6,434 nt of DNA from a bacterium (GTDB lineage Bacteria; Spirochaetota; UBA4802; UBA5550), in NCBI GenBank assembly GCA_024224995.1, contig JAAENB010000152.1:1-6434 (forward strand). The letters are read 5' to 3'. This document shows, one piece after another, positions 1 through 6,434 of this stretch. The stretch's first letter is position 1; each line of letters opens with the position of its first letter. Both the position numbers and the translations under genes were made by a program. The notes beneath the pieces are model-generated. The model saw nothing but the letters and a program-made list of their open reading frames with translations, was not told the origin of the DNA and made no database searches.

Positions 1-102
1 ATTGATGACGGAGTAGGGCTGCAAAAAGAGGATATTATGGCCCGGTCTTTGGGGAATATTAAGCAGCGGCTGCAATATTTTTTTGAAAGCGCGGAGCTTA
101 CG
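1..102 (+). repeat. Left copy of 102-bp exact terminal direct repeat
   Basis: Base for base identical to 6333-6434, including the seven-T run. Both copies reach the very edge of the window and both lie in the same coding frame of the GHKL ATPase. A repeat bounded by both ends of the sequence is what a closed assembly graph or circular contig produces. Real tandem copies of the gene would produce it too. The repeat unit implied is 6332 bp. Confidence 0.97.
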
Positions 103-156
103 GCGCGGAACCGTGAAGAGGGCGGTGTTGTGGTTGAGCTTGTTTTTCGGGTATAG
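1..156 (+). CDS. C-terminal end of a LytS-type sensor kinase (5' end outside window)
   Basis: This open frame enters from the left edge and ends at TAG 154-156, giving 51 visible residues. It begins IDDGVG, the ATP-binding G1 box of a GHKL-type ATPase, continues with a SLGNIKQRL helix typical of the end of LytS/YehU-type kinases, and finishes with a short strand ending in VELVFRV. The first 34 codons are identical at DNA level to codons 2043-2076 of the giant gene at the right end of the window. This is therefore either the missing 3' end of that same gene (if the window closes on itself) or the 3' end of a tandem copy. Joined to the right end it completes a 2093-residue protein. Which of the two holds cannot be decided from the window alone. 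Confidence 0.88.
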   Translation: MDDGVGLQKEDIMARSLGNIKQRLQYFFESAELTARNREEGGVVVELVFRV

Positions 157-161
157 AAGCG

Positions 162-186
162 CCCAGTCCCCCCCGTACTGGGGGGG
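162..186 (+). terminator. GC-only hairpin in the intergenic spacer (possible weak terminator)
   Basis: Seven C (168-174) can pair with seven G (180-186) around the five-base loop GTACT. An alternative six-pair stem, CCCAGT (162-167) with ACTGGG (177-182), uses overlapping bases and excludes the first. The element starts six bases after the upstream stop codon, as a terminator would. However, the stem is followed by TATTATACC and not by a run of T, so it is not a canonical factor-independent terminator. It may instead separate two cistrons, protect a 3' end, or have no role. Confidence 0.4.
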
Positions 187-206
187 TATTATACCAGGTT
201 TAAATT
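187..206 (+). promoter_or_regulatory. Translation start region of the giant kinase gene, with -10-like TATTAT
   Basis: The in-frame TAA at 201-203, immediately upstream, fixes ATG 207 as the first possible ATG start in this frame. The only Shine-Dalgarno-like sequence is a short AGG at 196-198, eight bases before the ATG, so initiation is expected to be weak. TATTAT at 187-192 resembles a -10 box and directly follows the seven-G run. No good -35 box is seen at the right distance (164-169 reads CAGTCC), so the promoter is doubtful. The role of these bases is inferred. Confidence 0.3.
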
Positions 207-3200
207 ATGAAGAAATTTTTAGATTATGAAATAATTGAAAAGATCGGGGAAAGCAGGAAGTCGATTGTATATCGTGCCCGGCTGGAGAATAGATCCGTTG
301 TTATTAAGATCCTGAGAACAGAGTATTCTTCTCCGTCCGATATTGCCCGGTTGAAGCATGAGTATAAGATCATCAAAGGGCTGGATCTTGACGGGATTCT
401 TTCAATCTATGATATTGTTGATGAGGGATACAGGGTAGCCTTGATCCTGGAAGATTTTGAAGCTCGTTCCCTGAAAGAACTGGCAGCAGAGCGGAGAAAC
501 AGGGGAATTAGTATACGAGAGTTCCTGGATATGGGGATTCGACTGTCGGAAATTATTGGAAATCTTCATAAAAATAATATTATTCACCGGGATATTAAGC
601 CGCATAACATCCTGGTAAATACGAATACCGGTGAGTTGAAACTGGCAGACTTTGGTATCGCGTCGGAAATGACTCATGAGAATGAAGCCATTTATGACCG
701 GGCAGTTATAACGGGAACCCTGGTCTATATGTCGCCGGAGCAAACGGGCAGAATGAACCGCTCCGTTGATTACCGGTCGGATCTTTATTCACTGGGCATA
801 ACCTTTTATGAAATGCTCACCGGGAACGTGCCGTTTCAGGCAACAGATCCCCTGGAAATAATTCACGCCCATATGGCTAAGAATGCGGTTCCTCCGGCGG
901 AAGTGGATGCCGGGATTCCCGGAATAATTTCGGATATCGTAATGAAACTAATTTCCAAAACCGTGGAAGAACGATATCAGAATGCTTTTGGCCTGGCTGC
1001 CGATCTTGGGGAATGCCGGAACCGGCTGAGAGAAGAGAAAGGGCCCGGGGGAGATACAGCCGTTATTGAACCGTTTGAACCGGGCAAGAACGATATCTCA
1101 CTGACCTTTTCGATCTCCCGGAAACTGTTCGGCCGTGAGGATGAGACCCGGCAGCTGCTGGCAGCTTTTGAACGCGTTTGTTCGTCCTCTGAAGTTTCAA
1201 AGGGCCTTGAGATAATGCTTGTGGCAGGAGCCCCCGGTATTGGCAAGTCGGCTTTGATTCAAGAGATCCATAAACCGATTGTGGCCCAAAAGGGATATTT
1301 TATTTCCGGGAAGTACGAACAGTATGGTAAAGATGTACCGTATAGCGCTCTTATCCAGGCATACCGGGGACTCGCCAGGCATATCCTGTCGGAAAGCAGG
1401 GAGATGATTGCCGCGTGGAAGGAGAAACTTGAAGCAGCGCTGGGAGGCAGCGGGCAAGTCATAATTGATGTTATTCCCGAAGTTGAACTTATCGTAGGGA
1501 AGCAGCCCGATGTTCCTGTTCTGGGTTTTGAAGAATCCAACAACAGGTTTAATATTGTTTTTAAGAATTTTACCGAGGTCTTTGCTAAACAAGAGCATCC
1601 CCTGGTCCTTTTTATCGATGATTTACAATGGGCCGATATTGGCGGTCTTACCTTAATCGAAAATATCGTAACCGATCCCAATATTGAATCCTTTTTCTTT
1701 ATAGGCGCTTACCGGGATACCGAGGTGATGCCCGGGCATCCACTCATCAATATTGTGAAGACTATAGAACGGTGTGAAATCCCCCTTACTGAAATTCTAC
1801 TCTCACCGCTTACGGTAACTGATGTGAGCAGTATTATTCGTGATGTTACTCACTGCGATGCCGCCCGGTCACTTTCCCTGGCGGAGCTGGTGCATAATAA
1901 AACAGGAGGCAATCCCTTTTTTGTGAACCGGTTTTTAACAACCCTCTATGAAGAAAAACTGCTCTCGCTAAACCCGGCTACGGGATGGCAGTGGGATATA
2001 CATAAAATAAGCAGCGTGCAGATGACCGACAATGTTGTGGACCTTATGGCAGGCAAAATTAAAAGTCTTTCCGGCACTACCAGGGAAGTGCTCAAGATAG
2101 CGGCCTGCATCGGCAGCAGGTTTAATCTTGAGACCATATCCATTACTCTTGTAAAATCTATTGATATGGTACTGGATGATTTACGTGAAGCTGTTACAGA
2201 GGAGCTTGTTACTGTTTCAGGAGACTGGTATAATTTTCAGCACGATAAAATTCAAGAGGCGGCCTATTCTCTTATTCGGGAAGAAGATAAGAAAGAGCTT
2301 CATCATACAATAGGGACTCTGCTTCTTGAGAAAACCGCCGGGAATGATCTGAACGTAAATATCTTCGATATTGTGGGCCATTTGAATCTTAGCAGGGAAC
2401 TGCTTTCCACTCCGGAAGAACGGAGTAAACTGGCCGGGCTTAATTGCATGGCCGGAAAAAAAGCCAAAGCCTCAAGTGCCTTTGATACGGCATACCAGTA
2501 TTTTAAACAGGGAGTAGAGCTTCTTCCTTCCGGTTCATGGGAAAAAGACTACACCCTTACATCGGAGCTTTATACCGAATGCGGTGAGACCGGGGCTCTG
2601 AGTGGTGATTATGCTGAAGCTGATAGATTTTTTGATATCGTTATAGAGAAGGGAAAGAATGTACTGGATGTCGCACATGTTTATGAGAGGAAAATTTTAT
2701 TATATACAAACTGGCCTCGAAGGCATGAAGTTTTAGACCTGGGTAGGGAGGCTCTTGCGCTGCTTGGCTTCCACATGCCTAAAAAGGGCGGCAGGATACC
2801 TGTCCTGAAAGAAATTATTCGTATAAAGCTCGGGATGGGAAAAAGAAAGATTAAAGACCTTATTGATCTTGATGAGTGCACCGATCCATATATTTTAGCG
2901 ATTTCCCGTATTCTTATGATTTGCGTCACAACGACACATACCAGCCCGGGCCGCTATTTTCCCATAATCGCGTTAAAGCTTTTTAACCTTATACTACAGC
3001 ATGGAAACTCGGTAAATGCCGCTGAAGTCTATGTTATCTATGGAACGTTTTTGTCCGGAACCGTATCTAATTTTACCGAAGGATACGAAGCGGGGAGGCT
3101 TGCCTTAAAAGCTATTGAACGGTTTAACGAGAGAGAGGCAAAAGCGATGGTTTTATCTCTTTTTGCCGCGTTTATATCCAGCTGGAAAAGTCATATAAAA

Positions 3201-6200
3201 GAAAGCAGCGAGTATTTTCAGGAGTCATACCGGTTGGGTATTGAAACCGGTGATTCTACGTATGCTTCCTATTCAATAATTCATTACCTGGTGAGTTTAT
3301 TTTTCCGGGGAGAGGGACTTCCTGAACTGGAAGAAAAGTTTTTTTCTTTGTATAACGTTATGAAGAAACTCCACCGCCTTGATTCGATCCCGACGTTTGA
3401 ACTGTGGTATCAACTTGTTGTTATCTTACATAATGAACCAATGGATACGGTAAACATCTCAGGTGAAATATTCGAAGAAGAAGACGAGGTTCCCCTGTTG
3501 ATTCGGCACGAAAGGCTTTATGTCCTGGTCTGGTATATTATCGGCAAGCAGATTCTTTCTTATTTGTCCCATTCTTTTGAAAAGGCTGTGGAAGTTTCGG
3601 AATACGGCAAGCAGTTTGCCGACGAAATAACCGACGTGTTCGGGATCCCCCGGTATTATTTTTATTATTCTCTTTCTCTCCTGGCTGTGTACCGGGATAA
3701 AAATCGAAGTAACCGGAAAGAGATACTCAAACAGGTTCACCTGTTTCAAAAGAAGATGAACATATGGATGAATACTTGTCCGGAGAATTTTCTCCACCTG
3801 TTCCTTCTTGTTCAGGCGGAATTGGCGCGCGTTACCGGGAAGCCTCAGAAAGATGAGAATGGAGTCCGCCGGGGAGCAATACGATTGTTTGATTCCGCAA
3901 TCGACCACGCGCATAACAATGGCTATCTCCAGGATGAAGCTCTTGCATATGAATGCGCGGCTGCTTTTTACCGGGAGATGCAGTATGATGATATCGCGTT
4001 ACACTACCTGGTTGGCGCCCATACCTGCTATTCCCGGTGGGGAGCAAAAGGTAAGGTTAAACAGCTTGAAGCTGTGTACCCGGAACTTTTCTCCCATAAG
4101 AGAGCTCAAGGATCTGCCGATACGGTACATGACTCTCTGCAAACCTCGGCCACGGAAAGCCTCTCCGAAGCCCTGGACCTGTCGACCGTAATAAAATCAT
4201 CCCAGGCCCTTTCCGGAGAAATTGAGCTGGACAAACTCCTGGTAAAGCTTATGAACCTGACCCTGGAAAACGCCGGCGCGCAAAAGGGCTTTATGATCCT
4301 TGAGCATGAGGGAAAATTTTTTGTTGAAGCAGAAGGGGAAATGGGCACGGAAGCGGTTCGGGTGCTGGAATCGATCCCGGTGGAGAAACATCCCCTGCTT
4401 CCGGCAGCGATTATTAATTATACGATCCGGACCGGTGAACCCCTTATTCTCAATGACGCGGCAAATGCAGGAGACTTTACCGGAGACCCTTTTATTATGG
4501 AGTTTAAGCCCAAATCGATCCTCTGCATGCCTATTAAAAGCCAGGGAAAACTTACGGGTATCTTATATCTCAAGAATAATCTTATTACCGACGTTTTTAC
4601 CCCGGAGCGGTTGGAAATATTAAAGGTCATAACAGCACAGGTCGCTATTTCCATAGACAATTCCCGCCTGTATGAAGATCTGAAGCGGAAGAATTCCCGC
4701 TTAATTGAACTGGATAAAATGAAAGATGAATTTCTCGCGAATACCTCACATGAACTCCGTACCCCGCTGAACGGAATTATCGGCCTTGCCGATTCCATGC
4801 TTGAGAAAGGAGAGGACTCCCTTGATGAAGAGAGCCGCACCAACCTGTCCCTGGTTGTTTCAAGCGGCAGACGGCTTGCCTCTCTCATCAACGATATTCT
4901 CGATTTTTCCCGGCTCAAAACAAAAGATATCGAACTCAGTGTAGAGCCCCTGGATATGCGAACCATCACCGATGGTGTCCTGCTCCTGTTAAAACCGCTT
5001 ACGGGCGGGAAAGACCTTGAACTCGTAAATGCCGTTGAAGCGGGAACGCCGCCGGTCCTGGCGAATGAAGAGCGGCTGCGGCAGATATTGTTTAACCTTG
5101 TTGGGAACGCCATAAAATTTACGGAGTCGGGCAGTGTTACGGTAGGGGCGGAGCCGGTGAACAGTCTTCTTGACATAACAGTTAGCGATACGGGGATTGG
5201 TATTCCCGAAGAGAAGTTCGAGTCCATCTTTGAGTCCTTTGAACAGGGAGACGGTTCCATCTCCCGTGAATACGGCGGTACGGGCATTGGGCTTTCCATT
5301 GTAAAACAGCTGGTGGAACTTCACCGGGGCACCATTGTTGTTAACTCAGTGCCGGGGCAGGGCTCGGAATTTCTGTTTACTCTTCCCATTGCTGAAAAGC
5401 AGGCTGTGCCTGAGAAGTTTTCTCCGGCTCCTGCTGAAATATCAGGGAGAATTAATAATCTTGTTGCCCCGAAAACAGCGTTTGCCGCGGGAACGGTGAA
5501 ACCGCTGGTGAGCGGCAAAACCCGGGGGAATATTCTTGCCGTGGATGATGACCCGGTAAATTTACGGGTGATCCGGAATTACCTTACTCACGAGAATTAT
5601 TCTCTCACGTTCGCGTCAAATGGCACGGAAGCCCTTGACCTGGTATGGAATACGGGATCGAATCCCGGTTTCGACCTGGTACTGCTCGATATTATGATGC
5701 CCGGTATATCGGGTTATGATGTATGCAGGATATTACGGGAAGACCTTTCCCTCTACGACCTGCCGGTGCTGATGCTCACAGCCAAAAACACGCTTTCCGA
5801 TATGCTCATAGGGTTTCAATCAGGAGCAAATGATTATTTAACCAAACCCCTTAATAAAGAAGAACTCCTTGTCCGGGTAGATACCCTGGTAAAATTGAAG
5901 CGCACGGTGAAAGACAATAAAGAGGCAAAGTTCAAGTTATTACAGGACCGGATGAACCCTCACTTTTTATTTAACGCCCTTAATACCATTCACGCCCTTA
6001 TGCGGAAAGACGTAACCACGGCTAATGAAGCCCTCATGAAGCTTGCCCATAATTACCGTTTTCTTATGGACCAGGTGTTAAAGTCGGTGATCGGTTTCGA
6101 TGAGGAATGGGAATTCGTAAAGAATTATCTTGAACTGGAAGAGCTTCAGTTCGATGACACGCTCTCTATTGAAATGAACAAAGAAGGAGATTTTAGTGAG

Positions 6201-6434
6201 ATTGTAATCCCGCCGCTTACGATCCAGCCCCTGGTTGAGAATTCTCTCAAGCATGGACTGAGGAATAAGAGCGGTTCCGGGTTTATTGAGGTCACTGCCG
6301 TGCGCCGGGATGATGAAGTTCGCGTAAGGGTTATTGATGACGGAGTAGGGCTGCAAAAAGAGGATATTATGGCCCGGTCTTTGGGGAATATTAAGCAGCG
6401 GCTGCAATATTTTTTTGAAAGCGCGGAGCTTACG
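207..6434 (+). CDS. Giant hybrid sensor kinase: Ser/Thr kinase-AAA ATPase-GAF-HK-receiver-LytS kinase (3' end outside window)
   Basis: This is a 2076-codon open frame without a stop in the window. It becomes 2093 residues if closed through the terminal repeat onto 103-156. Domains in order: Ser/Thr kinase (about 7-270), STAND/AAA ATPase (about 305-600), ATPase-associated helical segment ending in the QHDKIQEAAY motif (about 609-695), long helical region (about 696-1320), GAF (about 1336-1485), HisKA+HATPase (about 1500-1728), receiver (1775-1895) and LytS-type kinase (1908 onward). All key motifs stay in one frame, so there is no net frameshift. No signal peptide or transmembrane segment is apparent, so a cytoplasmic sensor is expected. 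The ligand and downstream regulator are unknown. The core is a recognised family; the N-terminal signature SPEQTGRMNR is typical of it. The terminal LytS-type module suggests a spirochaete, which is an inference. Confidence 0.95.
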   Translation, partial: MKKFLDYEIIEKIGESRKSIVYRARLENRSVVIKILRTEYSSPSDIARLKHEYKIIKGLDLDGILSIYDIVDEGYRVALILEDFEARSLKELAAERRNRGISIREFLDMGIRLSEIIGNLHKNNIIHRDIKPHNILVNTNTGELKLADFGIASEMTHENEAIYDRAVITGTLVYMSPEQTGRMNRSVDYRSDLYSLGITFYEMLTGNVPFQATDPLEIIHAHMAKNAVPPAEVDAGIPGIISDIVMKLISKTVEERYQNAFGLAADLGECRNRLREEKGPGGDTAVIEPFEPGKNDISLTFSISRKLFGREDETRQLLAAFERVCSSSEVSKGLEIMLVAGAPGIGKSALIQEIHKPIVAQKGYFISGKYEQYGKDVPYSALIQAYRGLARHILSESREMIAAWKEKLEAALGGSGQVIIDVIPEVELIVGKQPDVPVLGFEESNNRFNIVFKNFTEVFAKQEHPLVLFIDDLQWADIGGLTLIENIVTDPNIESFFFIGAYRDTEVMPGHPLINIVKTIERCEIPLTEILLSPLTVTDVSSIIRDVTHCDAARSLSLAELVHNKTGGNPFFVNRFLTTLYEEKLLSLNPATGWQWDIHKISSVQMTDNVVDLMAGKIKSLSGTTREVLKIAACIGSRFNLETISITLVKSIDMVLDDLREAVTEELVTVSGDWYNFQHDKIQEAAYSLIREEDKKELHHTIGTLLLEKTAGNDLNVNIFDIVGHLNLSRELLSTPEERSKLAGLNCMAGKKAKASSAFDTAYQYFKQGVELLPSGSWEKDYTLTSELYTECGETGALSGDYAEADRFFDIVIEKGKNVLDVAHVYERKILLYTNWPRRHEVLDLGREALALLGFHMPKKGGRIPVLKEIIRIKLGMGKRKIKDLIDLDECTDPYILAISRILMICVTTTHTSPGRYFPIIALKLFNLILQHGNSVNAAEVYVIYGTFLSGTVSNFTEGYEAGRLALKAIERFNEREAKAMVLSLFAAFISSWKSHIKESSEYFQESYRLGIETGDSTYASYSIIHYLVSLFFRGEGLPELEEKFFSLYNVMKKLHRLDSIPTFELWYQLVVILHNEPMDTVNISGEIFEEEDEVPLLIRHERLYVLVWYIIGKQILSYLSHSFEKAVEVSEYGKQFADEITDVFGIPRYYFYYSLSLLAVYRDKNRSNRKEILKQVHLFQKKMNIWMNTCPENFLHLFLLVQAELARVTGKPQKDENGVRRGAIRLFDSAIDHAHNNGYLQDEALAYECAAAFYREMQYDDIALHYLVGAHTCYSRWGAKGKVKQLEAVYPELFSHKRAQGSADTVHDSLQTSATESLSEALDLSTVIKSSQALSGEIELDKLLVKLMNLTLENAGAQKGFMILEHEGKFFVEAEGEMGTEAVRVLESIPVEKHPLLPAAIINYTIRTGEPLILNDAANAGDFTGDPFIMEFKPKSILCMPIKSQGKLTGILYLKNNLITDVFTPERLEILKVITAQVAISIDNSRLYEDLKRKNSRLIELDKMKDEFLANTSHELRTPLNGIIGLADSMLEKGEDSLDEESRTNLSLVVSSGRRLASLINDILDFSRLKTKDIELSVEPLDMRTITDGVLLLLKPLTGGKDLELVNAVEAGTPPVLANEERLRQILFNLVGNAIKFTESGSVTVGAEPVNSLLDITVSDTGIGIPEEKFESIFESFEQGDGSISREYGGTGIGLSIVKQLVELHRGTIVVNSVPGQGSEFLFTLPIAEKQAVPEKFSPAPAEISGRINNLVAPKTAFAAGTVKPLVSGKTRGNILAVDDDPVNLRVIRNYLTHENYSLTFASNGTEALDLVWNTGSNPGFDLVLLDIMMPGISGYDVCRILREDLSLYDLPVLMLTAKNTLSDMLIGFQSGANDYLTKPLNKEELLVRVDTLVKLKRTVKDNKEAKFKLLQDRMNPHFLFNALNTIHALMRKDVTTANEALMKLAHNYRFLMDQVLKSVIGFDEEWEFVKNYLELEELQFDDTLSIEMNKEGDFSEIVIPPLTIQPLVENSLKHGLRNKSGSGFIEVTAVRRDDEVRVRVIDDGVGLQKEDIMARSLGNIKQRLQYFFESAELT
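225..1016 (+). other. Domain: Ser/Thr protein kinase (residues 7-270)
   Basis: A Hanks-type kinase fold with the catalytic set present: Lys34 in VVIKIL, Glu52 in the C-helix, HRDIKPHN with Asp129, Lys131 and Asn134, DFG at 148-150, SPE at 176-178, Asp192 in DLYSLG, and Arg256 near the end. The SPEQTGRMNR segment after the activation loop is a hallmark of kinases fused to ATPase/histidine-kinase proteins. The glycine loop reads IGESRKSIVY, with serines where the second and third glycines normally sit. This substitution is, to my knowledge, common in the family. The residues argue for an active kinase, but activity is not shown. Confidence 0.93.
1119..2006 (+). other. Domain: STAND/AAA_16-type ATPase (residues about 305-600)
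   Basis: It opens with LFGREDE (around 307-313), the usual entry motif of this predicted ATPase family. Walker A is GAPGIGKS at 341-348 (Lys347, Ser348). Walker B is LVLFIDD with Asp471-Asp472, followed by LQWAD. GGNPFF at 567-572 is the conserved motif seen in MalT-like and AAA_16 ATPases. STAND ATPases act as nucleotide-driven switches that couple ligand binding to a change of state. Here the domain probably gates the downstream kinases, which is inferred from its position. Confidence 0.92.
2031..4166 (+). other. Region: ATPase-associated helical segment and long helical repeat-like region (residues about 609-1320)
   Basis: Residues 609-695 follow the ATPase and contain the family motif FQHDKIQEAAY (His679, Asp680). 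The following roughly 625 residues lack recognisable catalytic motifs. They are rich in amphipathic helix-like segments with aromatic and alanine spacing, such as AYQYFKQGVELL and ALAYECAAAFYREM, resembling TPR-like superhelices. In STAND proteins this region usually binds the ligand or partner, so it is the best candidate for the sensor. No specific ligand can be proposed. Confidence 0.65.
4212..4661 (+). other. Domain: GAF (residues about 1336-1485)
   Basis: The domain begins at ELDKLLVKLMNLTLENAGAQKGFMIL, contains the core strand SILCMPIKSQGKLTGILYLKN and ends in the helix ITAQVAISIDNSRLYEDL, which leads directly into the histidine kinase. This is the normal placement and pattern of the GAF domain in Ser/Thr kinase-ATPase-HK hybrids. 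GAF domains bind small molecules or act as dimer and signal-transmission modules. I see no clear phytochrome-type chromophore motif, and the ligand is unknown. Confidence 0.87.
4704..5390 (+). other. Domain: HisKA + HATPase_c histidine kinase (residues about 1500-1728)
   Basis: The H box FLANTSHELRTPLNGIIG places the phosphoacceptor at His1515. The N box FNLVGNAIKF contains Asn1630 and Asn1634. The G1 box DTGIGIP starts at Asp1661, and the G2 box GGTGIGLSI starts at Gly1690. All ATP-binding boxes are intact, so an active autokinase is expected. The domain is followed by a linker of about 45 residues and then the receiver, making it the donor module of a hybrid kinase. Confidence 0.97.
5529..5891 (+). 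other. Domain: receiver (residues 1775-1895)
   Basis: A CheY-like receiver with the acidic pocket DDD at 1780-1782, phosphoacceptor Asp1828 in LVLLDIMMPG, switch Thr1858 in MLTAKN, and Lys1880 in YLTKP. All residues needed for phosphotransfer are present. It sits between two different histidine kinase modules, so it can take phosphate from His1515 and may control the LytS-type module 24 residues beyond the phosphoryl-accepting Asp's C-terminal fold end at about 1895. The control step is inferred. Confidence 0.96.
5928..6434 (+). other. Domain: LytS-type histidine kinase (residues 1908-2076, continuing past the window)
   Basis: RMNPHFLFNALNTI carries the family's presumed phosphoacceptor His1919. 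IPPLTIQPLVENSLKHGL gives the N box with Asn2012 and His2016. IDDGVG at 2043-2048 is the G1 box. This is the His_kinase (LytS/YehU) type, different from the HisKA type earlier in the protein. Family members usually phosphorylate LytTR DNA-binding regulators, and none is encoded here. The distal glycine motif is atypical (ARSLGNIKQRL, where family members commonly have a G-x-GL-x-N pattern). The remaining 17 residues are supplied by 103-156 if the ends are joined. Confidence 0.93.
6333..6434 (+). repeat. Right copy of 102-bp exact terminal direct repeat
   Basis: Identical to bases 1-102. It covers codons 2043-2076 of the giant gene, from the G1 box IDDGVG to the segment ending in ESAELT. Continuing the reading frame from here at base 103 gives 17 further residues and then TAG, so the join is seamless in frame. 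Confidence 0.97.

Noticed and set aside
402..743. Minus-strand open frame of 113 codons
   Set aside because: It is opposite the Ser/Thr kinase catalytic core (HRD, DFG), with no recognisable protein features.
3808..4191. Plus-strand open frame of 127 codons in another frame
   Set aside because: It overlaps the giant gene completely, has a biased Arg/Met/Pro-rich composition and lacks a convincing ribosome binding site. The giant frame is continuous here, so no frameshift is needed.
4300..4623. Plus-strand open frame of 107 codons in another frame
   Set aside because: It is embedded in the GAF domain coding region and has no motif. It is a shadow of the main gene.
4418..5299. Long minus-strand open frame of 293 codons
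   Set aside because: It lies wholly opposite the GAF and histidine kinase domains, whose motifs are clear on the plus strand. Its translation is serine/arginine rich with no recognisable motif, as expected for an antisense shadow.
1..6434. Small plasmid or viral genome, suggested by the terminal overlap
   Set aside because: The closed unit has no replication initiator, capsid, mobilisation gene or origin-like non-coding region. Only 50 bp are non-coding, and the single gene is a chromosomal-type sensor kinase. Tandem copies or an assembly loop fit better.
1..6434. CRISPR arrays, tRNA or rRNA genes, insertion sequences
   Set aside because: Apart from the 102-bp terminal repeat I see no regularly spaced repeats, RNA gene signatures, transposase motifs or terminal inverted repeats.

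Overview
The window is essentially one giant plus-strand gene. It starts at ATG 207 and is still open at the last base (2076 codons, no stop in the window). The product is a soluble multi-domain signalling kinase. In order it carries an N-terminal Ser/Thr protein kinase, a STAND/AAA-type ATPase, a long helical region, a GAF domain, a classical HisKA+HATPase histidine kinase, a receiver domain, and a LytS-type (His_kinase/GHKL) second histidine kinase. The kinase-ATPase-GAF-HK-receiver core is a known family, seen in cyanobacteria, spirochaetes and other bacteria and resembling the fungal Mak2/Mak3/Chk1 group. The appended LytS-type module is the less common part.

Layout: 1-156 is the 3' end of a coding region, ending in TAG at 154-156. 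157-206 is a 50-base spacer with a GC-only hairpin and a weak ribosome binding site. 207-6434 is the giant gene. There is no other gene, RNA gene, CRISPR array or mobile-element gene that I can support.

The most notable structural fact is that bases 1-102 are identical to bases 6333-6434, in the same reading frame of the same protein. Joining the ends over this overlap gives a closed unit of 6332 bp: one complete 2093-codon gene plus stop (6282 bp) and the 50-bp spacer. So the sequence is either the collapsed assembly of head-to-tail tandem gene copies, or a contig that closes into a circle. A true replicon seems unlikely, because the unit has no replication gene and almost no non-coding DNA.

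Organism: bacterial, with balanced base composition. The combination of the Ser/Thr kinase-ATPase-HK core with a receiver-LytS tail points to a spirochaete (Treponema/Spirochaeta-like). This is an inference from architecture, not proven by the sequence.

Working model (inference): the ATPase, helical and GAF regions sense an unknown cytoplasmic cue. The first histidine kinase (His1515) phosphorylates the receiver (Asp1828), whose state then controls the LytS-type kinase (His1919). That module would pass phosphate to a separate regulator, probably of LytTR type, that is not in this window.
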